Shown here piece by piece: positions 46,196 to 57,214 of a DNA stretch of 64,000 bases. Below the pieces are notes generated by a model. That model made no database searches, was not told the DNA's origin, and was given only the letters and a program-made list of their open reading frames with translations. Source of the stretch: Taudactylus pleione (taxonomy: Eukaryota > Chordata > Amphibia > Anura > Myobatrachidae); the NCBI GenBank assembly GCA_031769625.1, contig JAUIMM010000016.1, positions 16,569,001 through 16,633,000 of the forward strand, given 5' to 3'. The translations under genes and the position numbers were made by a program. The first letter of the stretch is position 1. Each line of letters begins with the position of its first letter.

Positions 46196-47339
46196 TTATA
46201 ACTTGTGGCATTTGAGGTCAGGATTATGCCATTCACAGAGATATGCATCATCATGGCTCTGCTCACCCACTTCACTGCAGAAGTAGATGAGATGTGGGAG
46301 TGTTGTCTACTCTCTTGAGCTCCCCAATATGCATGACCCTCTCAGACATTCCAGAAGAGAAGGCAAGTAGGACTCACATTTGCTACATATACAGATGTGT
46401 CCAGCTACATTTTTGCTGACCGCGCTACAAACGTGCTCACGCATCGCGCCATGCATTTACCTGCAGCAGCATGCACCACGCTATGCTATAGTATGCACTG
46501 TGATCAGACCATGCATTTCTGAGGTGGCGAGGGTGCGAATGCAGTGCGCGTATCTGCTCGCATGTACATGCCTCACGTCATACGTGGTGTGATTTAGCAG
46601 AACACGTCTGTAGCAGACAGCGCAAACGCGGAGATCCAGGCACACTGCCACTGATGGGCAGGGGTGGAACATGGCAATACTGAGTCCCATGGCAAAGGGG
46701 GAATGGTCTGTTTATGTCCTCCCACAGTGCACATGCATCAGGCCAGTGTATGTACAGAACAGACCCCAGTTCTGCTGTTTCAAGACCATAGCAAGGACCT
46801 CAGATGGGTGATCCAGCATTGCCTGGCCAGACTCACCTCTGGGCCCCATTGTAGCCATACCCTCTACTGATACCCTCTATGAACACTGCGGGCATATGAC
46901 AGGGACCCAGGAGTGGCTAACTGTAGGCACTTTCAATAGTCCTAAAGACAAGAAATCTGATATGCATCTGACAAAGTCTTCCACCACAATCACTGCCTCA
47001 TGTCGCATATTATAATTTGTGAGGTGTCCCTGAGATATATTTTATATATATGTAATTGTAAATATCACTATTAGTTGCCTTATATAATGCAGAAATTGAG
47101 CTGTAGTGGTCCTTTAAGTCTGGTGGTAGCCATGGCAAGGTCAGTTTATTTTCAAACTGGCCGTGAGCTCAGATGCCTAATGGTGACTGATTGTGATGCA
47201 TCAGCCTGACCACTGAGGAGCTGCACAACTTGGCTAAATATCTCCATTTATTCTTATATTTATCTATTTTTTTAAATCTATTTTTATATTTTATTACATA
47301 ACTTTTTATTACACAACTAATTATTAATATAACATTTGA

Positions 47340-47340
<1 letters not shown>
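46196..47340. other. Non-coding; nothing recognised
   Basis: GC-richer at 46420-46700. Short frames on both strands there overlap each other and lack motifs. Confidence 0.4.
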
Positions 47341-47341
<1 letters not shown>

Positions 47342-47388
<47 letters not shown>

Positions 47389-47411
47389 CTGTTTAGTGGG
47401 GTATAGTATAA

Positions 47412-47452
<41 letters not shown>
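47342..47452. repeat. (TA)n tracts before Tc1 element D
   Basis: TA runs at 47345-47386 and 47412-47452 are separated by TGCTGTTTAGTGGGGTATAG. Confidence 0.92.
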
Positions 47453-49087
47453 CAGTCAGGTCCATAAATATTGGGACATTGACAGAATTTTCAGATTTTG
47501 GCCTCTATTCACAACCACAATGGTTTTGAAATGAAACAAACAAGATGTGCTTTAACTGCAGACTTTCATATTTAATTTGAGGGTAATTACATCCAAATCG
47601 GGTGAACGGTGTAGGAATTACAACGGTTTCTATATGTGCCTCCCACTTTTTAAGGGGCCAAAAGTAATGGGACTATCAACTCAAAAGCTATTTCATGGAC
47701 AGGTATGGGCTATTCCCTCGTTATTTCATTATCAATTAAGCAGGTAAAAGGTCTGGAGTTGATTCTAGATGTGACATTTGCATTTGGAATCAGTTGCTGT
47801 CAACTCTCAATATGAGATCCAAAGAGCTGTCACTATCAATGAAGCAAGCCATCATTAGGCTGAAAAATCAAAACAAACCCATCAGAGAGATATCAAAAAC
47901 ATTAGGTGTGGCCAAATCAACTGTTTGGAACATTTTTAAAAAGAAAGAACGCACCGGAGAGCTCAGCAACACCAAAACACCCGGAAGACCACGGAAAACA
48001 ACTATGGTGGATGACAAAATAATTATTTCCCTGGTGAAGAAAAACCCCTTCACAACAGTTGGCCAAATCAAGAACACTCTGCAGAAGGTAGATGTATATG
48101 TGTCAAAGTCAACAATCAAGAGAAGACTTCACAAGAGTGAATATAGAGGGTTCACCACAAGATGCAAACCATTGGTGAGCCACAAAAACAGGAAGACCAG
48201 ATTAGAGTTTGCCAAACAACATCTAAAAAAGCCATTACAGTTCTGGAACAACATCCTATTGACAGATGAGACAAAGATCAACTTGTACCAGAGTGATGGG
48301 AAGAGAAAGGAACTGCTCAGGATCCAAAACATACCACCTCATCAGTGAAGCATGGTGGTGGTAGTGTCATGGCGTGGGCATGTATGGCTGCCAATGGAAC
48401 TGGTTCCCATGTATTTATTGATGATGTGACTGCTGACAAAAGCAGCAGAATGAATTCTGAAGTGTTTCGGGCAATATTATATGCTCATATTCAGTCAAAT
48501 GCTTCAGAACTCATTGGACGGCGCTTCACAGTGCAGATGGACAATGACCCAAAGCATACTGCAAAAGCAACCAAAGAGTTTTTTAAGGCTAAAAAGTGGA
48601 ATGTTATGCAATGGCCAAGTCAATCCCCTGACCTGAATCTGATTGAGCATGCATTTCACTTGATGAAGACAAAACTGAAGGGAAAATGCCCCAAGAACAA
48701 GCAGGAACTGAAGACATTTGCAGTAGAGGCCTGGCAGAGCATCACCAGGGATGAAACCCAGCATCTGGTGATGTCTATGCATTCCAGACTTCAGGCTGTA
48801 ATTGCCTGCAAAGGATTTGCAACAAAGTATTAAAAAGTGAAAGTTAGATTTAGGATTGTTTAGTTTGTCCCATTTCTTTTGGCCCCTTAAAAAGTGGGAG
48901 GCACATATAGAAACCATTGTAATTCCTACACCGTTCACCTGATTTAGATGTAATTACCCTCAAATTAAATCTGAAAGTCTGCAGTTAAATCACATCTTGT
49001 TTGTTTCATTTCAAAGCCATTGTGGTGGTGAATAGAGGCCAAAATATGAAAATTCTGCCAATGTCCCAATATTTATGGACCTGACTG
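47453..49087 (+). mobile_element. Tc1/mariner element D, nearly intact (1635 bp)
   Basis: Left end CAGTCAGGTCCATAAATATT, right end its inverse (AATATTTATGGACCTGACTG), with TA on both sides. The inverted repeats extend about 220 bp inward with few differences (for example CTCCCACTTTTTAAGGGGCC near 47640 against GGCCCCTTAAAAAGTGGGAG near 48882). Element E at 55426 is a second copy of the same family in the same orientation. Confidence 0.95.
47812..48833 (+). pseudogene. Tc1-like transposase with a single 16-bp deletion (element D)
   Basis: The start is ATG 47812 (MRSKELSLSMKQAI), matching the N-terminal helix-turn-helix of Tc1 transposases, with a second HTH and a GRPRKT-type basic linker near 47980. 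The first catalytic Asp lies in LLTDETK (about 48268), the second in VQMDNDPKHT (about 48540) and the Glu in PDLNLIEHA (about 48645), where Ile follows a Leu in place of the usual Pro. The C-terminus is GFATKY. Comparison with element E shows that 16 bases are missing at about 48305-48309, between short GAA repeats, which shifts the frame. With those bases the length would be 345 codons, the usual size. I see no other stop or shift. It is the youngest-looking transposase in the window. Confidence 0.93.
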
Positions 49088-49448
49088 TATATATATTACT
49101 AACATTGTCTAACTTTTCCAGCTAAACAGCATATATTTTTAATATATTATTGCTAATATAAGACTTTATTATTTAAGATTTACTTAAATTACAGTGTAAA
49201 TCAAATGTAAATATTGAGATTTACACTCTATTTGTTGATTTAAAATTTACTTCTCTATTTATTGTTAATTGTTACCTAAGCCTTTTTTAATACATATCTT
49301 CTGTTTCGAGTCGTTCTCTGTTAGGAGTGACAGAGTACAGTAACAGAGGAACTGAACAGTGGGTGAGTGCAATAAGCCAGTCACTACGTATAGTAGGTTA
49401 TAGGGTTATAGAAGAGTAGTGGAGTGGGTAACACGTGTAAGGGGCTAA

Positions 49449-49623
49449 GGGGTCTATTTACTAAGCCTTGGATGGAGATAAAGTGATCGGAGATAAAGTA
49501 CCAACCAATCAGCTCCTAACTGTCATTTTTCAAACACAGCCTATGACATGGCAGTGAGGAACTGTTTAGCTGATATTTTATCTCTGTTCACTTTATCTCC
49601 ATTCAAGGCTTAGTAAATAGACC
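49449..49623. mobile_element. Snap-back MITE, TACTAAGCCTTGGA family (175 bp), TSD TAA
   Basis: The left GGTCTATTTACTAAGCCTTG and the inverted right end are identical over this span and continue (ATGGAGATAAAGTGA) with about one mismatch. TAA lies on both sides (49446-49448, 49624-49626). Same family as 15747-15930. A TWA target suggests PIF/Harbinger mobilisation (inference). Confidence 0.85.
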
Positions 49624-49639
49624 TAATATATCACTAATT

Positions 49640-50090
49640 GGGGAAATTATGGCTTGATTCTGAGATTTACGCAATGCCGGTATTTAGGCAGATCGAGCAA
49701 ATAGGATTCACTCGTAAAGTGAGGGGCAGTAAGTTAGCATTTGGGGGAGGCACCAGGGGGTGGCTAGGGAACCGCAGGTGTGTCAGAACCATTTAAACTC
49801 TGTTTCATAGGCGTGCATAAATTAGCAATTGCAATCAACTTCGCAGCATGAGAGCTCCCCGCATGTCAGGAGAGCCGCAGTGTTTGAGGCAAATCAGACT
49901 TCACTTACAAGCTGCTTGGCTGCCCGATCTATGTTAATGTTACCAATGTTTACACTGTTGCATGGCATTGTAGAGATATGAGAAGACAGCAGTGGGCATC
50001 CCTATGCTCGGCTATGCTTTGGAAGGCATTAGCATATTATAGCAACTGCGATCCATAAGAGATTGCAGTTGCGATTGCATTAGCCTAAAA
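49640..50090. repeat. MITE-like segment, TGGCTTGATTCTGAG start
   Basis: The start resembles 35437 (GGGCCTGATTCTGAG). The right part contains ACTGCGATCC...GATTGCAGTTGCGATTGC. The inverted terminus is not clear. Placement of both ends is approximate. Confidence 0.4.
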
Positions 50091-50688
50091 CTTGGAACCT
50101 TGTTATAGAAATACATGTAATATTTGTTAGAAAAAAAACATGCCATGGATGCTTTATGTTTTTATAATAAGGTAGATTCTCTCCAGATGATGATGGGTGG
50201 GTTTCTGGGTACTGGGACACCCCCCTACTCATGAATGCACCACTGGCATTATAATAATATTCAAACAGAGATAGGGGACACATGAAGTCTGCTGCCCTCT
50301 CATTCTCATAATTACTGTGACACATAAATGAGGCTGGAGCATGTAGGATTTTTGAAGGAAATGATAATATGAGAGAAGTATATAGCTATAAAGTGTTAGG
50401 AGGAGGATATTGAAGTTACATTATTACTCTCTTCCCCTTGCACATAGTCAGCTAGGCCTGTAGTCCTGCAAATGTAGCTGCATCCCCATGTTATAGCAGC
50501 AGTTTCCCCAGCAGTATGTGGCCTCATGTGCTAGACGAACATGTCGGTGTATTTTCGCATTAGATTATGAATTGTAGGCGTACATTTATGGATGACAGAT
50601 TACTTATCTAATCTTTCACTTATAAATAAGTATTCAGTATTACCATATATAACAGAGAATAATTTATCACCGATGGACGAGCGCAGAT

Positions 50689-50792
50689 ATGGTGCCAACA
50701 AAGAGAAGACTAGATGTCGATGGAGAAGACCAAGGCCAACAGTTTCCAAGACCAACACCAGAGGAGAAAGCGGCCTTTTTATGAACTGGTGG
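50689..50792 (+). CDS. Speedy-like exon 1 (N-terminus to start of Ringo box)
   Basis: ATG 50689 (MVPTKRRLDVDGEDQGQQ) leads into PRPTPEEKAAF, a charged N-terminal linker typical of Speedy proteins just before the Ringo box, then FYEL once the extra T at 50776-50780 is discounted. The GTAAGG donor is at 50793. As written, the frame stops at 50782-50784. An upstream non-coding exon is possible, since ATATAACAG ends at 50655. Confidence 0.7.
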
Positions 50793-51891
50793 GTAAGGCT
50801 TATTGCTTTCCCATTTGTTCATACCACAGTCAATGCCTACTGTATAAAAGACCCTACTGTTAGAGTGACTTTACTAATCACTGCTGTACAGATGTAGGAG
50901 GCCCCCTCATACCTGCACCCCCACATCTCAGCCGGAGTGTCCACCAATGGGGCTAGGGAAAGGTTTCTCCTATTCCTGGCCCTGTGGTCTGTGTAAATAG
51001 CATTCCCATGTGAATGTTGTATCTATAGCACATAAGCATCAGGCCCTATAAATCATGGTGGCAGAGTAAGCCCATCCCAGCACAATATGATTTCACCTTG
51101 TACAATTTAGCCTAATATGCCACGTTACTACATTTATGACATAAGGGATAATACTCTATGTGTAACTATATAGAAAAATCAGTGTCCATTTCATCCAATG
51201 AGATTCTGTCATTTTCTAGTATATAAATGAAAACAAATGTCTAATTGGTTGCTATGGGCAACACCAACACTTTTTCATAGTTACCTGCAGAAAAGTCTAT
51301 ATAAACATTGCCCACTATCTAGTCTATTCATTTAGCACATGACTTGGCTACTAAAAGTTATAACTATATATTGCATCATATCGATACAATATATAGTGAA
51401 GTTTAGCAGCCATTCATGTACAGTTACCTGTCCAACGTCTTTGGGCGCTGTCCAGTCCCTCCGCGATCTCCTGTACGCAGTGTTTAGACAGGAAAATCGG
51501 GAGTCTGATATGCCTGCTTATCACTGCGCATGTCCCAGCATCAAAGACCAGCAGGTCACGTCAGACCTGCTGCAATGGACGCTGGGAAAAGGGTGCAGAG
51601 CCAGCAGGGAAGTATGCAGCTTCCCTGCTCTGTTCAGCTTGCGGTACAGATTACACCATCCTCAGATGGCAAATCTGTATTACAGGAGAGGAACGGAAAT
51701 TATGGTGATGCGATGCAGGCATGAAGCGAGGGGTCGCTGGAGAAGTAATACACTTCTCCAAGGTAAACTAGCTCCATGTATAGCACGAAGCAGAAAAAGA
51801 GCCCTGATTTCAGCTAAACAGGGCTCTTCTCTGCTTCATGAATAGATCCCTATATCATATAACATGACACCATTACTGCTTCTCATTGCAG
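50793..51891 (+). other. Speedy intron 1, with a hairpin and repeat-like segment
   Basis: 51430-51845 is GC-richer, and a 168-codon frame (51339-51845) crosses it without any domain. It ends in an imperfect hairpin: arms 51787-51806 (GAAGCAGAAAAAGAGCCCTG) and 51819-51837 with one mismatch and one bulge, loop of 12. It is probably the end of a MITE. Confidence 0.6.
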
Positions 51892-51950
51892 AGGAAGATT
51901 GCAACAAGAGGTTCCTGGAATTAGATAGCTGCAAGGAAGTGTCAGACAAG
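51892..51950 (+). CDS. Speedy-like exon 2
   Basis: Acceptor TTCTCATTGCAG ends at 51891 and donor GTATTA starts at 51951. The first AG completes a GAG codon with the last G of exon 1. It encodes EEDCNKRFLELDSCKEVSDK, fully open, matching the D.FLLMDKC.RISDK region of Speedy A in length and pattern. Confidence 0.88.
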
Positions 51951-52010
51951 GTATTATTGTTACTGTTACTTATCTATTACTATTTCCTTATATTCATACT
52001 CAGTAGTGTG

Positions 52011-52276
52011 CAGGGCCGGATTAGCCATCTGGCACTTCTGGTAAATGTCAGAAAGGCTGGTGGGCTGGCCCAGAGTGAAACTCTGGCCAAGCAGCTCTGC
52101 CTCCTGGCGCTCTGCTCGGCCAGGATACTGAGAGTGTGGCGAGGCCATGCCCACAAGTGGGAAAAACATACCCCGCCCGATGAGGCCACTCTCCATCTGG
52201 TGAGGTCACGCCCCCTTTTTATGAGCACGCTCAGTTATTCATTTGTGGGCTGGACTAAAGCCTCAGTCCATCCATG
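52011..52276. mobile_element. hAT-type MITE in Speedy intron 2 (266 bp), TSD GTAGTGTG
   Basis: GTAGTGTG is exact at 52003-52010 and 52277-52284. The element starts CAGGGCCGGATTAG, a start common to vertebrate hAT MITEs, and ends in GTCCATCCATG. The termini match poorly, so the right end is probably mutated. Partial frames on both strands are mutual shadows. Confidence 0.75.
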
Positions 52277-52371
52277 GTAGTGTGTAATAGGTGGGAAAAT
52301 AGGACTGTTGAGGTATGTACATACACACATGTTTCTCCATTCTGACTATATTAATGGTATTTCTATTCTAG

Positions 52372-52457
52372 TACTTGCTGGCAATGGTGTTGGTGTATTT
52401 CCAGAGATCCGGCCTGACTGTGAGCGAATACACCAGGCTCTATTTCTACAGCGCACT
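52372..52457 (+). CDS. Speedy-like exon 3 (core of the Ringo box)
   Basis: Pyrimidine-rich acceptor TTTCTATTCTAG ends at 52371 and consensus donor GTAAGT starts at 52458. It begins in phase 0 with YLLAMVLVYFQRSGLTVSEY and ends with a split Leu codon (CT|G). YLLAMV and the SE.TR..F..AL pattern are the most conserved Ringo-box positions, which form helices packing on the CDK. There are no lesions. Confidence 0.92.
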
Positions 52458-52799
52458 GTAAGTATTTCCCTCTGTGATTAGTCAGCTACAACTGGAGATA
52501 TATCCCTGAAAAACTTATTAGCCAAGTTATAGGTTATTTACTCACATAAATATTAGTTACTGTATGTCCACATCATAATGGAGACAGGGCCAAATGTAAT
52601 AGGATGTGAATTGCCGATATATGCAGTTGAATTTAAAACAGAAATTTGTTAATAAAAATCTATTTCAGGTTGATTTTGCCTTTGATAAAATTGCTGCTTT
52701 AAGTCTAGTGACAAAATCAATGAAAAATCTGCACTATTGACAAACTACATATTACATTTATACCAATGTGTTCAAATGATATATCCCACATTATACAGG

Positions 52800-53115
52800 A
52801 ACTATGAGTGAGAAACTTTCCGGAGCTCCTACATGATAGTCAATGCATTCTGTAGGTGGTGTTGCCTACAGGAGTCTATGGGATTCTTTACACAGAAATC
52901 CTTGGAGAGGATGATTACACAAGCTCAGGCCCCCGGTCACACATGAGCAATAGGACAAGTGGGTCATAAACCCAGAAGTCAGAACAGCTGTACATCAGAA
53001 GAGCTGTCCTGGGAGGTAAGTAATGATGCATACTGGTGTTACTAAATGTCAGTATGCATGTGATAGGGAGCGTGATGTATCACATACAGTAGTATTTGTA
53101 ATACTTGGTATATCC
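52800..53115 (-). repeat. Dispersed GCATGCGATGCATCG-type repeat, copy 3 (inverted, diverged)
   Basis: On the minus strand it shows AGCTCTTC/AGCTGTTC, TTCTGGGTTTATGACCCAC and related words in the same order as the copies at 22440 and 28445. It lies in Speedy intron 3. Confidence 0.5.
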
Positions 53116-53125
53116 CATCCTATGA

Positions 53126-53304
53126 GAGATGCATCAAACCTTCTAAAGACTGTAGGAGTGCAGAAGTGGAGAAGTTACCCATAGCAACCAATCAGCTTGT
53201 ACCTATCATTTTATGGAGTGTACTTGATACATTCTAGCTAGAAGCTGATTGGTTGCTATGGACAACTTCTCCACTTCTCCACCCTTTGGGAGGTTTAATA
53301 CATA
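53126..53304. mobile_element. Snap-back MITE with AGCAACCAATCAGCTT arms
   Basis: GATGCATCAAACCTTCTAAAG pairs with TTTGGGAGGTTTAATACATA, and the inner arms TAGCAACCAATCAGCTT and AAGCTGATTGGTTGCTA are exact complements. The length is about 180 bp. It is a different family from 15747/49449 but has a similar layout. Confidence 0.78.
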
Positions 53305-53561
53305 GGAGAAAGATTTCTTCCCCTCTCTCCCCAATTTGCTGTATAAGAAAAGCACATAGCTGTCACCACACCGGGCAGCACACTGGGGTATATGTATCAC
53401 TGGGAGACTGCCCATGGCCGTACCTCTCATATTAATGATGTTATTATCACACTGACTCCTCACTCATTTGTCACAATTACAGCTGAGCAATACCCAGCTG
53501 CCATTGAGATACAATCCAGAGCAGGGGCAAAATGCAGGATTTTTACAGGGGGGTTTCCACA

Positions 53562-53590
53562 CACACACACATATATACTGTGTATGTATG

Positions 53591-53631
<41 letters not shown>

Positions 53632-53639
53632 CTAGATAT

Positions 53640-53675
<36 letters not shown>

Positions 53676-53712
53676 ACACGCATGTACCTTACACACACAT
53701 ACACCTACTGTA
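53562..53712. repeat. Compound (CA)n/(TG)n/(TA)n microsatellite
   Basis: CACACACACACATATATAC, TGTATGTATGTATG, a TA run at about 53596-53622 and further TA and CA runs to about 53712. Open frames here with Tyr-Ile repeats are artefacts of the TA tract. Confidence 0.92.
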
Positions 53713-54344
53713 TGTCACACATACATTACACAAACACCTACCTTGCGGCAGCTGTGGGTTGTAGACTTGTGATGAGGGTAGGATCTGGCAGGCTAGCACT
53801 ATGTCATTAGGCCCCTCCCCTAGCGAGAAAATGCTGCAAATTATGGGTCAATCAGGAGGGGGCAGAGCCAAATGATGCAATTCTAATAGATTCACGTCAT
53901 ATTGGCTCTGTCTCCTCCCTACTGACCCGCAAATCGTGGCATTTTCCCATAAGGGGGCAAGGCTTAAGACGATGGTGTCTGCTCTTCTGTCTGTCAGTAA
54001 GGGGGTTCTGGGTACTCAGAAACCCCCCCTGTGTGTGCTAGTGATCCAGAGGTGTTATAGTTACTGACTGATCTAGAGGCCTCCGATCTTCTCTGAGCAT
54101 GTACTGGGCCTGCATGTACAGATATATCCTTATTCATCTAGCTTCAATAGCTGCTACATTGAAGCACTTCACACACAGATATACAGGTGTCGCATTTAAT
54201 CAGCACAGTCTGCAGTCCTAGTCGCACCTTTCAGTAGAAAAAAGATGGAAAAAAGATGCCTGCCACTTGCAGAGTCTCATGTGACCTGGCGCGCCAAGGG
54301 GCTTTTTGCCGATACTAGAGCAAAGATGTATAAAGACACATCTG

Positions 54345-55105
54345 TAACTACAGCTGGACCCCCCTGAGCGTGTGCTGGGACTGGTGCACGCCTGTAACTA
54401 GAGATGTGCACAGACCCCCTTTCTCCTCTGAACATGTGCTGGTGCCTGGTGCACACCTGTAACTAGAGATGTGCACAGACCCCTTTCTCCTCTGAACATG
54501 TGCTGGTGCCTGGTGCACGCCTGTAACTAGAGATGTGCGCAGACCCCCCTTCTCCTCTGAGCATGTGCTGGTGACTGGTGCATGCCTGTAACTTGAGATG
54601 TGCGCAGACCCCCCTTCTCCTCTGAGCATGTGCTGGTGCCTGTTGCATGCCTGTAACTAGAGATGTGCGCAGACCCCCTTTCTCCTCTGAGCATGTGCTG
54701 GTGACTGGTGCATGCCTGTAACAAGATGTGTGCAGACTCCTGTTCTCCTCTAAGCATGTGCTGGGCCTGGTGCATGTGTGTAACTAGAGGTGTGCACAGA
54801 CTCATGTTCTCCTCAGAGCATGTGCTGGACTTGGTGCACGCATGTCACTAGTCATGTGTACAGACCCCCATTTTCCTCTGGGCATGTGCTTGGACTGGTG
54901 CATGCCTGTAACTAGAGATGTGTGGTGACTCCCGTTCTCCTCTGAGCATGTGCTGGAACTGGTGCATGTCTGTAACAAGACGTGTGCAGACTCCAATTCT
55001 ATTCTGAGCATGTGCTGGGACTGGTGCACGCATGTAACTAGTCATGTGCACAGACCCCCATTCTCCTCTTGGCATGTGCTGGGACTGGTGCACGTTGGTA
55101 ACTAG
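54345..55105 (+). repeat. 63-bp minisatellite, about 12 copies, in Speedy intron 3
   Basis: The unit contains TCTCCTCTGAGCATGTGCTG, then GGTGCA(T/C)GCCTGTAACTA GAGATGTGCGCAGACCCCC, repeating every 60-64 bases with base substitutions and occasional short units (about 54721, 54961). Diverged outlying units start near 54060 (TCTGAGCATGTACTGGGCCTG). Minus-strand open frames reading SAHISSYR.AP.TSTCSEE are the translated repeat. Confidence 0.93.
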
Positions 55106-55425
55106 AAGTCAGAAATTGTAAAAATACTTTCAATTATGAAAGTATGTGTTAGATATAACTTATGTTATATTATATTCTATCTAACACCTCCTCCCAGAAA
55201 ATACAACATATTTCTGGGAGCAATATAATGACACCATTCTTTTTCTAAAGGTCCAGCCAGAACAAATATTTGCTGTAATAATTATATATTTCAGGCTGTA
55301 CTTCCTGTTGCTGCCATCCTGAGATGGCGCTAATAGAAAAGGCATCATGTCGGAATGTTGGTAAATGAGACCAGGTCTCTACCCTGTGATAAATACACCC
55401 ACTGTCTCTCCTTCATCACAGTCTA

Positions 55426-57076
55426 CAGTCAGGTGCATAAATATTGGGACATTTACAGAATTTTCATATTTTGGCCTCTATTCACCACCACAATGGCTTT
55501 GAAATGAAACAAACAAGATGTGCTTTAGCTGCAGACTTTTAGATTTAATTTGAGGGTAATTACATACAAATCAGGTAAACGGTGTAGGAATTACAACGGT
55601 TTCTATATGTGCCTCCCACTTTTTAAGGGGCCAAAAGTAATGGGACTATCAACTCAGAAGCTATTTCATGGACAGGTGTGGGCTATTCCCTCATTATTTC
55701 ATTATCAATTAAGCAGGTAAAAGGTCTGGAGTTGACTCTAGGTGTGACATTTGCATTTGGAATCAGTTGCTGTTGACTCTCAGTATGAGATCCAAAGAGC
55801 TGTCACTATCAGTGAAGCAAGCCATCATTTAGGCTGAAAAATCAAAACAAACCCATCAGAGAAATAGCAAAAACATTAGGTGTGGCCAAATTAACTGTTT
55901 GGAACATTCTTAAAAAGAAAGAAAGTACCGGAGAGCTCAGCAACACCAAAAGACCCGGAAGGCCACGGAAACAACTGTAGTGGATGACAGAAGAATTATT
56001 TCCCTGGTGAAGAAAAACCCCTTCACAACACTTGGCCAAATCAACAACACTCTCCAGGAGGAAGGTGTATATGTGTCAAAGTCAACAATCAAGAGCAGAC
56101 TTCACAAGAGTGAATATAGAGGGTTCACCACAAGATGTAAACGATTGCTGAGCCACAAAAACAGGAAGACCAGATTAGAGTTTGCCAAACAACATCTAAA
56201 AAAGCCATTACAGTTCTGGAACAACATCCTAAGGACAGATGAGACAAAGATCAACTTGTACCAGAGTGATGGGAAGAGAAGAGTATGGAGAAGGAAAGGA
56301 ACTGCTCATGATCCAAAACATACCACGTCATCAGTGAAGCATGGTGGTGGTAGTGTCATGGCATGGGCATGTATGGCTGCCAATGGAACTGGTTCCCTTG
56401 TATTTATTGATGATGTGACTGCTGACAAAAGCAGCAGAATGAATTTTGAAGTGTTTCGGGCAATATTATATGCTCATATTCAGTCAAATGCTTCAGAACT
56501 CAGTGGACGGTGCTTCACAGTGCAGATGGACAATGACCCGAAGCATACTGCAAAAGCAACCAAAGAGTTTTTTTAGGCTAAAAATTGGAATGTTATGCAA
56601 TGGCCAAGTCAATCCCCTGACCTGAATCCGATTGAGCATGCATTCCACTTGATGAAGACAAAACTGAAGGGAAAATGCCCCAAGAACAAGCAGGAACTGA
56701 AGACATTTGCAGTAGAGGCCTGGTAGAGCATCACCAGGGATGAAACCCAGCGTCTGGTGATGTCTATGCGTTCCAGACTTCAGGCTGTAATTGCCTGCAA
56801 AGGATTTGCAACAAAGTATTAAAAAGTGAAAGTTTGATTTAGGATTGTTTAGTTTGTCCCATTACTTTTGGCCCCTTAAAAAGTGGGGGGCACACATGGA
56901 AACCGTTGTAATTCCTACACCGTTCAACTGATTTGGATGTAATTAATCTCAAATTAAATCTGAAAATCTGCAGTTAAAGCACATCTTGTTTGTTTCATTT
57001 CAAAGCCATTGTGGTGGTGAATAGAGGCCAAAATATGAAAATTCTGTCAATGTCACAATATTTATGCACCTGACTG
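55426..57076 (+). mobile_element. Tc1/mariner element E in Speedy intron 3 (1651 bp)
   Basis: Left end CAGTCAGGTGCATAAATATT preceded by TA, right end AATATTTATGCACCTGACTG. The base pair after it is CA instead of TA. The length equals that of element D plus its 16-bp deletion. Long inverted repeats as in element D. It is oriented like the host gene. Confidence 0.95.
55785..56822 (+). pseudogene. Tc1-like transposase, multiply broken (element E)
   Basis: Aligned to element D, ATG 55785 opens the same protein, but an extra T (ATCATTTAGG, about 55828) shifts frame and a lost A near 55970 shifts it again. From 55980 it is open through the first Asp (TDETK) and second Asp (QMDNDPKHT) regions. AAG has become TAG at about 56574, and CAG has become TAG at about 56723. 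The Glu motif reads PDLNPIEHA, the consensus form that element D has changed. It retains the 16 bases (GTATGGAGAAG region) that element D lost. Inactive. Confidence 0.93.
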
Positions 57077-57214
57077 CATATATAGCTTTGTATGTAACAA
57101 AACAGGAGCTGTGAAAGTCATGTAGGTCCTCTTTAACAATGATACATAGAACATATTTTGTAAAGTTGGTCACTTTACAGCACAAGCCTTACTCCTCCTG
57201 GTCTGTTTCTGTAG

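Noticed and set aside
51339..51845. 168-codon frame in Speedy intron 1
   Set aside because: It crosses a MITE-like segment and an inverted repeat, has no recognisable domain and lies between two good Speedy exons.
53460..53810. Frames with Tyr-Ile and Thr-His repeats (also at 7687, 10259, 24616 and 47169)
   Set aside because: They are translations of TA and CA microsatellites.
54348..55093. Minus-strand frames with a repeated SAHISSYR-like motif
   Set aside because: They are products of the 63-bp minisatellite, not a repeat protein. There is no start or splice context.
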